64,000 nucleotides of DNA from Cohnella sp. WQ 127256 (GCF_024519285.1 NZ_JAMZCY010000001.1:1488001-1552000); one strand, 5' to 3'. Positions 8,209 to 16,941 are shown, counted from the stretch's first letter. The notes: generated from the sequence alone by a model not told the origin. Made by a program: numbers and translations.

Positions 8209-9120
8209 CTACGCACATGTATCTACAAGGCATGGATCTATCAGACGAATAACATCTTCCGCAAGTTCAAGCTGCTTGGTTGCAAACTCCAAATCTCCGT
8301 GGCCTGCAAGGGCGAAATCCAAATTCCCTATTGTAGACATGAGTATACGAGCTATGATCGCAAATCCAAAAGCCTCTTGATCGGCCATATTGTTAATTTG
8401 AGTTAAAATATATCGAAATGTTGGCTCCTGAACTCCATTGAATAAAGCAAGATTTCCAACAAATGAAGCCAAATCCCAGAATGGAGGCATCAGTGATATA
8501 TCTTCAAAATCCGCCCAGATCCATCCCTCTGGACTTGGTAATAAGTTTCTTGCATGGGCGTCTCCATGACTCGGTATTAACAAGCTTGTATTGAGACGCA
8601 TCTGTGTATTAACCTTTACGAACACATTTAACAGTGTTTGTATGCGTTGATCGGGAACCTTCATCAATTTTACAGCCGATTGACATGTCCGCTCCCATAC
8701 ACCAAGTATAGGAATCTCATCCACGAAGTCTTTCATGGCTAATGAAAGTCTGTTTACTAATTCAACGGCTTCACTTGGTGAAGGAGGCTGCAATTGTGTA
8801 GGAGGAACATACTTCCACAATGTCATCCATGTGCCACCCATATCGTGTGGTCCTGCATCAAGAAGGTCTGTTGGTGCTAATACGGGGACGCCCTTAGATT
8901 GGAGATGGCGTGCTACCCTTAACTCGCGATCAAGTATTTGGTAGGCGTAATCAGCATCTTCATTTGATAAAACAGTGGCTATTCGTGCCACAATGGGATG
9001 CGGTGCCAAGTGAATGATCAGGTTTCCGCCATTACTAAGCTCAATAGGTGTAATTTCATTCCATCCAGCATTCTCTGCTAGTATTAATATTTCTGAAATA
9101 AGTTTACCATTAACCGACAC
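8209..9120 (-). CDS. APH-family phosphotransferase (aminoglycoside/choline-kinase fold)
   Basis: 303 aa from GTG at 9120 (AGGAG 8 nt upstream). The Brenner motif HGDAHARNLL (185-194, catalytic Asp187) and the metal-binding DFED (204-207) are intact, so it should be an active small-molecule kinase of the APH/choline kinase superfamily. The family covers antibiotic-resistance kinases, homoserine and choline kinases and macrolide kinases; nothing here distinguishes them. It is a single gene with its own terminator. Confidence 0.82.
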   Translation of the reverse strand: MSVNGKLISEILILAENAGWNEITPIELSNGGNLIIHLAPHPIVARIATVLSNEDADYAYQILDRELRVARHLQSKGVPVLAPTDLLDAGPHDMGGTWMTLWKYVPPTQLQPPSPSEAVELVNRLSLAMKDFVDEIPILGVWERTCQSAVKLMKVPDQRIQTLLNVFVKVNTQMRLNTSLLIPSHGDAHARNLLPSPEGWIWADFEDISLMPPFWDLASFVGNLALFNGVQEPTFRYILTQINNMADQEAFGFAIIARILMSTIGNLDFALAGHGDLEFATKQLELAEDVIRLIDPCLVDTCA

Positions 9121-9183
9121 TGCAACAGCTCCTGCTTATTCCTGATAGGTACAACTTCTTTAATCACTATTCGGTTACAGATT

Positions 9184-10098
9184 CTAACTCTCGCCATTCC
9201 ATGCCTCAGAGAGCAGCTCGCTGTTAATGCCCATTGCAGCCATCGAGCCCATTGAGGCGGCAGTTATGGCTTGATACAGCTCAGTCGCTGCATCTCCTGC
9301 ACTATAGACACCCGGTACATTCGTCTTGCCAAAGTCGTCGGCGATAACACTACCTGCTTCCGAGAGCCGGCAGCCAATCGCTCGCGGTAATTCAGACCCC
9401 TCAGCAAGCTTAGGTGCAAAGAATATTCCTGTACATGGGATTACGGTACCGTCCTCCAGTACAACCTGCTCAACGATACCCACATTAGATTCGATACGTT
9501 GGATCGGTGAATGATATATAGGAACCTTATGTAGTAGAAGTTGCTTGTGCTGTTCATATGACCAATCATCAGACCCATTTGTACAAATTGTAAATTGCTT
9601 CGACCATCCGGATATCATCATAGCCATATGCGCCGCCCTCGCACCATTAATAATAATGACAAGTGGCTGATCCCTTAACTCCCATCCATCGCAATAAGGG
9701 CACACAAATGCGCTTTTCCCATACACCTCTGACAGTCCGTTAATGTCCAGAGGAAGGTCTCTTTTCCCAACTGCAAAGAGAAGCTTTTTACACGAATAGG
9801 TTGTTCCGGAAGCTGTTGTCATTTGAAAATGACCATCGGATCCCCCAACAGATACAGCAGAATCTTTCACAAATTGTACTGAGGGATAAGCTTTTATTTG
9901 ATCCATTGCCACTTGCCGAAAGTCGCCGGGACTGATTCCATCTCTAGTAAGAAAGCCATGTGTCTCATGTGTAACCCGATTACGCGGGCGCCCTTCATCG
10001 ATCACAACTACGCTTTTTCTCGCCCTGCCTAACACGAGAGCTGCATTCAAGCCCGCTGGACCTCCACCAATAATTCCTACGTCGATAAGCTGCATCAT
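9184..10098 (-). CDS. Thioredoxin-reductase-like FAD/NAD(P) oxidoreductase
   Basis: About 304 aa. N-terminal FAD motif [19 protein letters not shown], redox pair Cys133-Cys136 (FVCPYCDGWE), and C-terminal GDAATELYQAITAASMGS. ATG at 10098 has AAGGA 8 nt upstream and removes a seven-residue extension. The CPYCDG motif differs from the CATC of TrxB and fits the subgroup found beside antiporters and regulators and in dithiolopyrrolone or gliotoxin-type oxidases. Its thioredoxin partner is unknown. The upstream antiporter stops 17 nt before it, so the two are probably co-transcribed. Confidence 0.85.
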   Translation of the reverse strand: MMQLIDVGIIGGGPAGLNAALVLGRARKSVVVIDEGRPRNRVTHETHGFLTRDGISPGDFRQVAMDQIKAYPSVQFVKDSAVSVGGSDGHFQMTTASGTTYSCKKLLFAVGKRDLPLDINGLSEVYGKSAFVCPYCDGWELRDQPLVIIINGARAAHMAMMISGWSKQFTICTNGSDDWSYEQHKQLLLHKVPIYHSPIQRIESNVGIVEQVVLEDGTVIPCTGIFFAPKLAEGSELPRAIGCRLSEAGSVIADDFGKTNVPGVYSAGDAATELYQAITAASMGSMAAMGINSELLSEAWNGES

Positions 10099-10115
10099 GC
10101 TACCATTCCTTCCCC

Positions 10116-11279
10116 TCAAGAATATGCTTTTTTATCATCTGGATTCTGTTCTCGAAAAAATAATTTCAATAACGGCGGAGTAACTAATGTTGTAATAATA
10201 ACCATGATTACCACGGATGTAAAATACTCCTGCTGCAGTAACCCCGCCTGTAAGCCTGTTGCACCAATGATTAATGCAACCTCTCCCCGACTTATCATAC
10301 CAGATCCGATAATCAGTGAGGATCTTGAATTAAAGCCTGTTACTCGCGCCCCAATCCACCCTCCGAATAGCTTAGTTAGACATGCCACTATTGTAATGAG
10401 AATTAAAAACACCCACTGATCGCCAATTCCTTCGAAGGAAACATTAAGACCGATGCTAACAAAGAATACAGGCACAAAAATGGAGAAAGCGATCGGCTCG
10501 ACCTTTTCCTCCACGATATGCTTATAATTGGTTTGAGATACGGAAATCCCCGCTGCAAAGGCACCAATGATTCCAGCCATCTGCAGCCACTCCGCAAAAT
10601 AGGCAAAGGCGAAACAAATGAATAAAGCCGCTGTAATGACTGCCTCTGTGACTCTTAATGGGGCCATCCACTTCATAACCATTGGAACGACGTACCATCC
10701 CACAAGGAATATAACTAAGAAAAATGCTACTTTTTTACCTATGAGCATGCCAATTGAAATGTCATTTCCAGTTCCGATCACACTCATCATAACCGCAAGC
10801 AGGATAACAACGAGCACATCGTCGATTACAGCTGCTCCCAGAATGGTCGTCCCCTCGCGAGAATTCAATTTGTTCATTTCCTTTAGCACTTGCACGGATA
10901 TACTTACAGAGGTTGCACAAAAAATAACGCCGAAGAACAAGGCATAATTCTGACTAAAGCCAAAAGCAGAAGCTATACCAAAGCCCCCAACGAAGGGAAG
11001 AATAATTCCACCAATCGCAACAGCAAAGGCTGATTTCCAATTTTGCTTCAGCTGCTCCAGGTCGGTTTCTAGTCCTGCAATAAACATAAGGAGAAGTACA
11101 CCAATTTCCGATAGCTCATGGATAAAGCTCCCTTGCTCAATCCACCCAAGCACTGCAGGCCCTAATACTATCCCGACAATCAACTTCCCTAGAACTGCTG
11201 GTTGACCAATACGTACTGATAAATCTCCTACAACCTTCGTAAAAAACAGAATTAAAACCAAATATAGAATGAACTCCAT
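10116..11279 (-). CDS. CPA2-family monovalent cation/proton antiporter (GerN/NapA-like)
   Basis: 387 aa from ATG at 11279 (GGAGG 7 nt upstream), the same length as Bacillus GerN as I recall it. There are 11-12 transmembrane helices; the ion-binding pair Asp153-Asp154 lies in AAVIDDVLVVILLAV. No C-terminal TrkA-N domain is present. Such proteins exchange Na+ or K+ for H+ and act in ion homeostasis or, for GerN, in spore germination. The frame is open to 11393 upstream, but that part overlaps a hairpin in the leader and has no ribosome site. Confidence 0.88.
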   Translation of the reverse strand: MEFILYLVLILFFTKVVGDLSVRIGQPAVLGKLIVGIVLGPAVLGWIEQGSFIHELSEIGVLLLMFIAGLETDLEQLKQNWKSAFAVAIGGIILPFVGGFGIASAFGFSQNYALFFGVIFCATSVSISVQVLKEMNKLNSREGTTILGAAVIDDVLVVILLAVMMSVIGTGNDISIGMLIGKKVAFFLVIFLVGWYVVPMVMKWMAPLRVTEAVITAALFICFAFAYFAEWLQMAGIIGAFAAGISVSQTNYKHIVEEKVEPIAFSIFVPVFFVSIGLNVSFEGIGDQWVFLILITIVACLTKLFGGWIGARVTGFNSRSSLIIGSGMISRGEVALIIGATGLQAGLLQQEYFTSVVIMVIITTLVTPPLLKLFFREQNPDDKKAYS

Positions 11280-11321
11280 AAACCTGCCTCCAGATGTTTT
11301 TGTATTAATGTGTCCTGAAAT

Positions 11322-11354
11322 AAAAAGAAGGAACCCATTTTTACAGGCCCCTTC
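11322..11354 (-). terminator. Terminator-like hairpin in the antiporter leader
   Basis: On the minus strand GAAGG (11354-11350) pairs with CCTTC (11331-11327), with CC/GG closing further in, and five T residues follow (11326-11322), about 40 nt before the antiporter ATG. It may be an attenuator. The rest of the 375-nt gap between the antiporter and the next gene at 11655 shows no ORF or known riboswitch core that I recognise. Confidence 0.35.
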
Positions 11355-11654
11355 ATTCCTCAAACAACCGTGGTAAATTATCTTTACCCTCAAAGCATTC
11401 GCCAGAATGGATAGTTTACCAGTTCCTCAATAAGTACAAAATTGAAGGTACTATTCATCCGAATTTAGAGCAAAAGTCGTTCGTCCACTCCACCCTCTAC
11501 AATAGTTTTGCAGATGTGATAATAATTTACGACCATACACGTGGTAATCGATGGTCAAATTTTGTGCCCCTCTTAGCTCATAAAGCTGAAATCTCATCAA
11601 AATTTAATCTTTGAGCATTAAGATTATGGTATTCATGAGATGAGGTGCCAAGCA

Positions 11655-12254
11655 ATGAGAAGCAATCGAGGCAATCGAGCTTTAATGATACCCGCCCAAC
11701 TGGTGGCAATTGTAAGTCTCTTTCTTATTCTTTACTCAATCTTTGGGTTGACTCAAGAGAATTTGGGCGGCGCAAGGCCAAGAGTCGAACAGGGTGGAGA
11801 AGAATTATTCAAGACACTAGGTACTTTGTCTGTGTTTATTACAGCCGTCAGTTATGCCTGGTATCATTTGAAGAAGAAAAGGAAATCACCCTCCCCTTTA
11901 GTCCGGTTGATTGTTAAATGGTTTGACAAGCTGCACAAATACACCGGCTATTCAGCAATCCTCCTCATCGCCACCCACGGGATCTATTTTCTGACCCAGG
12001 CCGTCGTTAAAAAAGAAACCTACACCGGAATTGCTGCATTCTCACTGTTGCTCTCAGCTGGGATATACGGCTTTCTAATTAAGCGTTTACCTAAGAAAAA
12101 TATGCGAAAGGTTCATTTCATGCTTGCTACCGCGTTTGCGCTTGTTGCCATCATTCATGCAGGTGGTTCAGCTATTATGGCCATACTTTGTACAATCGTG
12201 TTCTGGGGCATTACTGAGTTGATCGAACGGAGTGCAACCCCTGCTCAAGATTAG
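11655..12254 (+). CDS. Five/six-helix membrane protein, possible ferric-reductase/cytochrome-b-like
   Basis: About 199 aa. ATG at 11655 has GAGGTG just upstream, preferred over ATG at 11640. Hydrophobic helices carry spaced histidines (LHKYTGY, IATHGIYF, KVHFMLA, IIHAGGS) compatible with transmembrane haem ligation as in ferric-reductase-like domains. No flavin or NAD(P)H domain follows, so it would need a partner. Function is not established; the haem idea is inference. Confidence 0.6.
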   Translation: MRSNRGNRALMIPAQLVAIVSLFLILYSIFGLTQENLGGARPRVEQGGEELFKTLGTLSVFITAVSYAWYHLKKKRKSPSPLVRLIVKWFDKLHKYTGYSAILLIATHGIYFLTQAVVKKETYTGIAAFSLLLSAGIYGFLIKRLPKKNMRKVHFMLATAFALVAIIHAGGSAIMAILCTIVFWGITELIERSATPAQD

Positions 12255-12304
12255 CGTTGAGGTAACACTCCCTCAGATTACAAGGATACCGAGCACTTGT
12301 GAGA

Positions 12305-13048
12305 TTAGTCGGAGCGGATCTCGTCTTTTCTCGTCACGGTCAGAAAGATGACCAAGCAAATAATGGTTGCGAGGAAGACAACGCTAGTCACTGTCGTTCC
12401 TACTTCAAGTCCACCATCCTCCCGTGTCTGCGACAGGTAATCTCCAATAGAGGCACCGAGCGGGCGCGTTAAGATATAAGCGATCCAGAAGGCCAAAACC
12501 GCATTCAGCTTGAAGCGATAATAAGCGATGGTAACTGCCCCGATCATAACAGCAAACAAAATTAAAGAAGTTGAATATCCAAAGTTAAGTCCTTCCGCGA
12601 TTAGATCGCCTACCGCCGTGCCTAGGGCAAAAGTGAACAGGATAGCCAGCCAGTAGAACACTTCCCGCTTGGTCGTGTAGATCGAGTGAATCGACAGAGT
12701 CTTCTCGCTCCCATACCAAATAGCAAAGGTCACCGCAAGTAAAACACTGAAGAGAATTGTAGTCGTCAGCAAAGGAACTCCGAAGTTGTCCGTTAGGTTG
12801 TCGGTAATTAGTGTGCCAACAACGCTAATTAGTACAACCGTGATCCAATAGATCCAAGGGACGTAAGTTTTGGCTTTGAACTGCAATACGAGAGTTAGTA
12901 GCAAGATTGCGCACATGATCAAGGTCGTATTCGTTAAACCTAAGTCGAAGTTCTCGTTCAAATAGTCTGCTGCCGTTTCCCCCACAGTGGTTGCCATAAT
13001 TTTGATTATCCAGAAGACGATGAATACTTGGGGTACCTTATTTAACAT
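12305..13048 (-). CDS. COG4705-type membrane protein with four acidic repeats
   Basis: About 247 aa, 8 or so transmembrane helices, ATG at 13048 behind GAGG. Four internal repeats carry a similar glycine/acidic motif: TTVGETAADYL, GTLITDNLTDNFG, GTAVGDLIAEGLNFG and GASIGDYLSQ. It matches what I know as the uncharacterised membrane-anchored protein family COG4705. Repeated acidic residues inside helices suggest cation transport, which is inference. It follows the histidine kinase gene by about 130 nt and may be part of that operon. Confidence 0.7.
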   Translation of the reverse strand: MLNKVPQVFIVFWIIKIMATTVGETAADYLNENFDLGLTNTTLIMCAILLLTLVLQFKAKTYVPWIYWITVVLISVVGTLITDNLTDNFGVPLLTTTILFSVLLAVTFAIWYGSEKTLSIHSIYTTKREVFYWLAILFTFALGTAVGDLIAEGLNFGYSTSLILFAVMIGAVTIAYYRFKLNAVLAFWIAYILTRPLGASIGDYLSQTREDGGLEVGTTVTSVVFLATIICLVIFLTVTRKDEIRSD

Positions 13049-13184
13049 TTTCAAGCCTCATTTCCCCTCTCACCCATGATTGAGCGGTAATATTCCGCTG
13101 CCTCATGTAGTATAAACCCGCATTATGAGAATACAGTGTGAGAAGATAAACAAGGTTGCTTACAATTGCTAGTCTCTATTTCGT

Positions 13185-14582
13185 TCAATTGCGCCACCTC
13201 GGTAAAACTATCGTAACAACAGTCCCTTCGTTTTCCACGCTCGTAAGATGAATGCTGCCATGATACGCCTCAGCTAGACGTTTAGCGATCGCAAGTCCCA
13301 AACCACTTCCTCCTACTTTACGGCTCCTTGCTTTATCTATTCGGTAGAAACGATCGAATACGAAGGGAATATGTTCTTCCGATATCCCCACTCCTTTATC
13401 AGCTATGCGCAATTGTACTTTATGATCTGTCGTTGTGTTTCCTGAAATCATGATGGTCTTCTCATTAGTTGAATATTTAATCGCATTATCGATAACGATC
13501 ATCAGGATTTGCTTCAAATGATGTGCGGAAACTGCGAGTTGAGCATGACTCAGGGAGCGATAATTGACATCGAAAATAAAATTCGGGTGGATGATCGCGA
13601 AGTCTTCCACGACTTTCATTATTATTCGATTTGGTTCGGTTTTTTGTTCCTTCTCCATATGAATGGGTTCCGAATGAGAGGAAGCAAGTAAGTCTTGGGT
13701 CAGATTTTTGAGCCGCACCAATTCTTCTAACGAAGCATTTAATGATTCGTTTAATATAGCAGGATCGTCCTTTCCCCAACGTGATAGCAATTTCAAATGT
13801 CCTTCGATTATCGCAATTGGTGTTCTAAGCTCATGCGATGCATCTTCCACGAATTGATTTTGCTGTTCAAAGGAAGTTTCTAATCGATCCATCATCTCAT
13901 TGAATAGCTGGCCAAGCTTAGATAACTCGTCATTATTATTTATGAAATCGACCCTCTCGGATAACCCGTTGTAATTGATGTTCGCTATCGTACCGGACAG
14001 CTTTGCTATGGGTTTAACGAATTGTCTACCAAGAAGTACGCCTCCTATAGAACTAAAAGCAATACCTCCTAGCCCCCCTAGTACCATAACCAAAAGCAGC
14101 ATTTGATTTAATTTCTCGTAATTTTCTAAATTCCGAACAATTTCAATGGTTCCGTTAAAAGAGTCAATCTGAAGTGGACTTCTCAGAATGAGCAGATGTT
14201 CCCGCTCGTGTCGTACACTTACCATAAGTGTGGTTTCAACAGGCTGCGGAGACACCCATTGAGCAGGCAAACCGTCGCTTATCGTTAGTAGGGGATTCCC
14301 TTCTAGGTCCAATAGGCGAATCAATTGATCGTTCTGGTTTGCTTTCTCCAGGAAGCTTTTACCTGCCGTTACATCTCTTGAGCCATTGTCCTCATAGTAT
14401 CCAATGATTTCATCCATACTCTTCTTTATCGCAAGCTCTTCTTGCTTAAGGGTCCATCGGTCAAGCACAAGATATTGAACAGAATTATAGAGAAGAAAGA
14501 AGATGCACATCCATAAAGAAGCCCATACGGTAATTCTCCATTTAATCGGAAGAGTGTTTATATTCAATATTCCTTTTCTCAT
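13185..14582 (-). CDS. Sensor histidine kinase (OmpR-partner type)
   Basis: 465 aa. Transmembrane segment 1 at about 15-38, an extracytoplasmic sensor of about 120 residues, TM2 at about 160-185, HAMP to about 235, HisKA with phospho-accepting His250 (VEDASHELRTP), then HATPase_c with the N box (IVIDNAIKY) and G boxes (DKGVGI, GGSGLGLAI). The ATG overlaps the response-regulator stop as ATGA. The architecture resembles cell-envelope or metal-sensing kinases; the signal is unknown. Divergence from bcrC hints at envelope stress. Confidence 0.92.
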   Translation of the reverse strand: MRKGILNINTLPIKWRITVWASLWMCIFFLLYNSVQYLVLDRWTLKQEELAIKKSMDEIIGYYEDNGSRDVTAGKSFLEKANQNDQLIRLLDLEGNPLLTISDGLPAQWVSPQPVETTLMVSVRHEREHLLILRSPLQIDSFNGTIEIVRNLENYEKLNQMLLLVMVLGGLGGIAFSSIGGVLLGRQFVKPIAKLSGTIANINYNGLSERVDFINNNDELSKLGQLFNEMMDRLETSFEQQNQFVEDASHELRTPIAIIEGHLKLLSRWGKDDPAILNESLNASLEELVRLKNLTQDLLASSHSEPIHMEKEQKTEPNRIIMKVVEDFAIIHPNFIFDVNYRSLSHAQLAVSAHHLKQILMIVIDNAIKYSTNEKTIMISGNTTTDHKVQLRIADKGVGISEEHIPFVFDRFYRIDKARSRKVGGSGLGLAIAKRLAEAYHGSIHLTSVENEGTVVTIVLPRWRN

Positions 14583-15253
14583 GCTCTCATCACATATCCA
14601 ATTCCTCGCTGAGTGTTTATGTAAGGCTCGTCTGCCGAATCGCTCAATTTATTTCTCAAATATCTGACATAGACATCGACGACGTTCGTTTCAACTTCCG
14701 TATCGTAGCCCCATACTTTATCCAACAAAGAGTCTCGTGACAGCACGACATTGACATTCTGCAGTAAGACGGCAAGCAAATCGAATTCCCGTTTCGTAAG
14801 TTCTACGATTTTGTCTGCTTGTTTGAGAATTCTGGAACTGAGATCTAGATTGAGATCGCGAAAGACAAGAATGTTTGACTGTTGTTCGCTATGCTCGAAT
14901 CTACGAAATAAAGCTCGCATCCGAGCAAATAACTCTTCGATTGCGAATGGCTTCGGAATATAATCATCCGCCCCACAATCTAATCCTAACACCCGATCTG
15001 TCACATTATTTCTTGCAGTGAGCATGATAATGAGGGTTTTTTTGGTGTTTCGGATAGCTCGGCACACCTCTATCCCATTCATACCAGGAAGCATGATATC
15101 AAGCAAGATCATGTCCCATTCCTGTTCAAGTGCTAATTGAAGTCCATTTGTTCCATCATTGGCAACCGAAACATCATACGATTCATGGACTAGCTCTAAC
15201 TCAAGAAATCTCGCAAAGTTAGGTTCATCTTCCACGATAAGTACCTTTTTCAT
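14579..15253 (-). CDS. OmpR/PhoB-family response regulator
   Basis: 224 aa from ATG at 15253 (AGGAGGGG upstream). Receiver domain with phosphorylated Asp52 (ILLDIMLPGMNG), Thr79 region (IMLTARN) and Lys101 (YIPKPF), then a winged-helix trans_reg_C domain (LTKREFDLLAVLLQN, VDVYVRYLRNKL). The open frame reaches 15352, but that extension lacks a ribosome site and overlaps the promoter. It is first in a regulator-kinase-COG4705 operon. Confidence 0.94.
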   Translation of the reverse strand: MKKVLIVEDEPNFARFLELELVHESYDVSVANDGTNGLQLALEQEWDMILLDIMLPGMNGIEVCRAIRNTKKTLIIMLTARNNVTDRVLGLDCGADDYIPKPFAIEELFARMRALFRRFEHSEQQSNILVFRDLNLDLSSRILKQADKIVELTKREFDLLAVLLQNVNVVLSRDSLLDKVWGYDTEVETNVVDVYVRYLRNKLSDSADEPYINTQRGIGYVMRA

Positions 15254-15322
15254 CGTTCCCCTCCTGTCCCTTTTCCGTTTATTGTTGCATACTCGGTGGC
15301 TTCTCATTCCAAGATTAACAGA

Positions 15323-15352
15323 CTTATATGAAATCATGATGTGAATATTCAA
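15323..15352 (-). promoter_or_regulatory. Candidate promoter of the two-component operon
   Basis: Minus strand -35 TTGAAT (15352-15347), 18-nt spacer, -10 TATAAG (15328-15323), about 70 nt before the response-regulator ATG. It lies in the 189-nt gap shared with divergent bcrC. Confidence 0.5.
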
Positions 15353-15442
15353 ATGGATTGAAATAATTATTCAATGATCAAACTCTCATTAAAAACACAG
15401 AATCTTTCGTTATAGTGTAAAGAAAAAAAAGGATGTGGCTAA

Positions 15443-16018
15443 ATGAACAACTCATTGTTCCATTTCTTAAATCATTTTGCCGGGCATTACGATTGGATTG
15501 ACGATCTCATGGAGGTTTTCGCGCAAGATATCGTATGGATTATGCTAGCTATAATAGCATGTCTATGGTTTACCGGAAAAGAAGGCAATCAGAAGTTGGC
15601 GTTCTATTCGTTAAATGCCGCAGTAGTTGCTCTATTCATAGCAAGCATCATCATCTCACCCAGGGTGAATCATGCAAGACCCTTCGTTGAACATCAAGTC
15701 ATGCAATTAATACCGCACGCTCCCGATGCTTCTTTTCCTAGCGACCATGCCACATTGGCGTTCACTCTTGCCTTTAGCGTGCTGTTCGTCAGACGCAAGC
15801 TGGGGTTAGGGATGCTATGCCTTGCGATAATCACGGGAATATCAAGGGTTTATGTTGGTGTTCATTATCCAGGCGACATAGCAGGCGCAATCGTATTGTC
15901 CTTCTTTATAAGCTATATCATTTATAAACTCACAGGTCATTTGGATTTCATCCCTTTATTATTTGTTCGGACCTATAGGAGTTTGATAGGCAAAATTATC
16001 GAAACCTTTGGAAAGTAA
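15443..16018 (+). CDS. bcrC: Undecaprenyl-diphosphatase, BcrC-like PAP2 phosphatase
   Basis: 191 aa, about six transmembrane helices. The three PAP2 motifs are present: N-H-ARPF near residue 75, SFPSDHAT, and SRVYVGVHYPGD. Length and order match B. subtilis BcrC. It dephosphorylates undecaprenyl pyrophosphate to recycle the cell-wall lipid carrier and gives bacitracin resistance when abundant. Ribosome site AGGATGTGG. It is divergent from a two-component operon that may regulate it. Confidence 0.85.
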   Translation: MNNSLFHFLNHFAGHYDWIDDLMEVFAQDIVWIMLAIIACLWFTGKEGNQKLAFYSLNAAVVALFIASIIISPRVNHARPFVEHQVMQLIPHAPDASFPSDHATLAFTLAFSVLFVRRKLGLGMLCLAIITGISRVYVGVHYPGDIAGAIVLSFFISYIIYKLTGHLDFIPLLFVRTYRSLIGKIIETFGK

Positions 16019-16094
16019 TTTCTTCGCAATACTCCGATACTTGTCCAAATTTTATTCTGTTACTGAATAGGTCCGCGATTAACGTGGACTTCAA

Positions 16095-16232
16095 TTAGGA
16101 AACTGACCCCAATGTCCCTCGATTATGCCAAATATTGTTTGTATAAAAAGCGCTGCCGATAAGTATAAAAACTAATAGAATGAAAATAACAAGTACAAAT
16201 AAAGCAACAATAGATATACGCAACAAGTTCAC
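16095..16232 (-). CDS. Small hydrophobic peptide (about 43-45 aa)
   Basis: GTG at 16232 or TTG at 16226 (the latter 5 nt after GGGGG) to TAA at 16095. The N-terminal 30 residues form one hydrophobic helix (LRISIVALFVLVIFILLVFI), then a polar tail with YTNNIWHNRG. It resembles single-span sporulation peptides but is not a YjcZ paralogue. It begins only about 15 nt after a terminator hairpin, so it would need read-through from the yjcZ gene upstream. The short length makes it uncertain. Confidence 0.45.
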   Translation of the reverse strand: MNLLRISIVALFVLVIFILLVFILIGSAFYTNNIWHNRGTLGSVS

Positions 16233-16245
16233 CCCCTATTATTCA

Positions 16246-16285
16246 AAAACACAACCCCGGTTTGCCTTAGGCTCTGCGGGGTTGT
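16246..16285 (-). terminator. Terminator after yjcZ-1
   Basis: ACAACCCCG (16251-16259) pairs with CGGGGTTGT (16277-16285); on the minus strand a GTTTTTG tract follows the stem. It ends transcription from the yjcZ gene at 16374-16508. Confidence 0.8.
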
Positions 16286-16373
16286 ATACAAGAACAAGAT
16301 AAACCATCTTATTAATAAGATCGGAGATGAATAATGTGGGATTCAACTGAATTAGGCGTACTAGAATTATCTC

Positions 16374-16508
16374 TTAGTAAATCCCAGTTCCAGCTTTCAA
16401 TATGATGACCAACAAAATGAAGAGAACAAGAGCAAAAGCGGCAGCTCCCATTCCACCACCATATCCTCCACATGAACCAGTTTCTACACCACCTACTTGA
16501 CAACCCAT
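16374..16508 (-). CDS. yjcZ: YjcZ-family sporulation peptide (paralogue 1)
   Basis: 44 aa, too short for ordinary ORF filters. The N-terminus is Gly-rich with two Cys (MGCQVGGVETGSCGGYGGG), followed by the conserved single transmembrane helix AAAFALVLFILLVIILKAG. GGAGGTG lies 6 nt upstream. YjcZ peptides are made during sporulation in Bacillales; their molecular role is unknown. It shares its upstream motif set with four other copies in this window. Confidence 0.85.
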   Translation of the reverse strand: MGCQVGGVETGSCGGYGGGMGAAAFALVLFILLVIILKAGTGIY

Positions 16509-16531
16509 AGTAACACCTCCATTTTTTAATT

Positions 16532-16592
16532 GTGAATGTTTATCACCCTGTTAGGTTATGTCTGGATGATTATATTGCCAGTACATTCGTAC
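16532..16592 (-). promoter_or_regulatory. yjcZ-1 upstream element
   Basis: Reading the minus strand: GTACGAATGTACTG box (16592-16579), 20 nt after its GTAC to CATAACCTA (16560-16552, sigma-K-like -10 CATANNNTA), then the inverted repeat GTGATAAACATTCAC (16546-16532). The same order occurs before the other four yjcZ copies. Confidence 0.7.
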
Positions 16593-16655
16593 ACTTGTAT
16601 CAAAAATCCACTTATACACAAGCATCTCACTATTCAACAAGAGCCTAATCCACGT

Positions 16656-16686
16656 AAAAAACCACCATACTACTTGAGCATGGTGG
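16656..16686 (-). terminator. Terminator after yjcZ-2
   Basis: CCACCAT (16662-16668) pairs with ATGGTGG (16680-16686) and six T residues follow on the minus strand (16661-16656). Near-identical to the hairpin after yjcZ-5, so gene and terminator were duplicated together. Confidence 0.85.
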
Positions 16687-16697
16687 CAATTCGTTCA

Positions 16698-16802
16698 TTA
16701 ATAGCCTGCGCGCAAGATGATAACCAACAAAATGAAAAGTACAAGTACAAAAGCAGCTGCTTGCATACCGCCATAACCTGCACAAGATCCACCGTAACCC
16801 AT
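16698..16802 (-). CDS. yjcZ: YjcZ-family sporulation peptide (paralogue 2)
   Basis: 34 aa: Gly/Tyr-rich N-terminus with one Cys (MGYGGSCAGYGGMQ) and the helix AAAFVLVLFILLVIILRAGY. It differs from paralogue 5 at 49112-49216 by a single residue (Gly2 to Ser), and their untranslated leaders are also nearly identical, indicating recent duplication over a 32-kb distance. Ribosome site GGTGGTG. Confidence 0.87.
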   Translation of the reverse strand: MGYGGSCAGYGGMQAAAFVLVLFILLVIILRAGY

Positions 16803-16829
16803 CGAAATCACCACCTGATTCTTTGATCT

Positions 16830-16890
16830 GTGATTGTTTATCACCGTCTTAATTTATGCACGGGTAAATATACGGACAGTGCATTAGCAC
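16830..16890 (-). promoter_or_regulatory. yjcZ-2 upstream element
   Basis: Minus strand: GTGCTAATGCACTG (16890-16877), 20 nt after GCAC to CATAAATTA (16858-16850), then GTGATAAACAATCAC (16844-16830), a perfect GTGAT-N5-ATCAC repeat. A likely sigma-K-type promoter with a hairpin or operator at the transcript start. Confidence 0.72.
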
Positions 16891-16941
16891 AGTTACAAAT
16901 GAAATTTCCGTTCATGACCGAAAATTAATCCTTACTAGATA

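Noticed and set aside
16312..16503. Trp/Cys-rich 63-aa ORF, at first sight a peptide precursor
   Set aside because: Wrong frame over yjcZ-1, which has the ribosome site and the conserved membrane helix.
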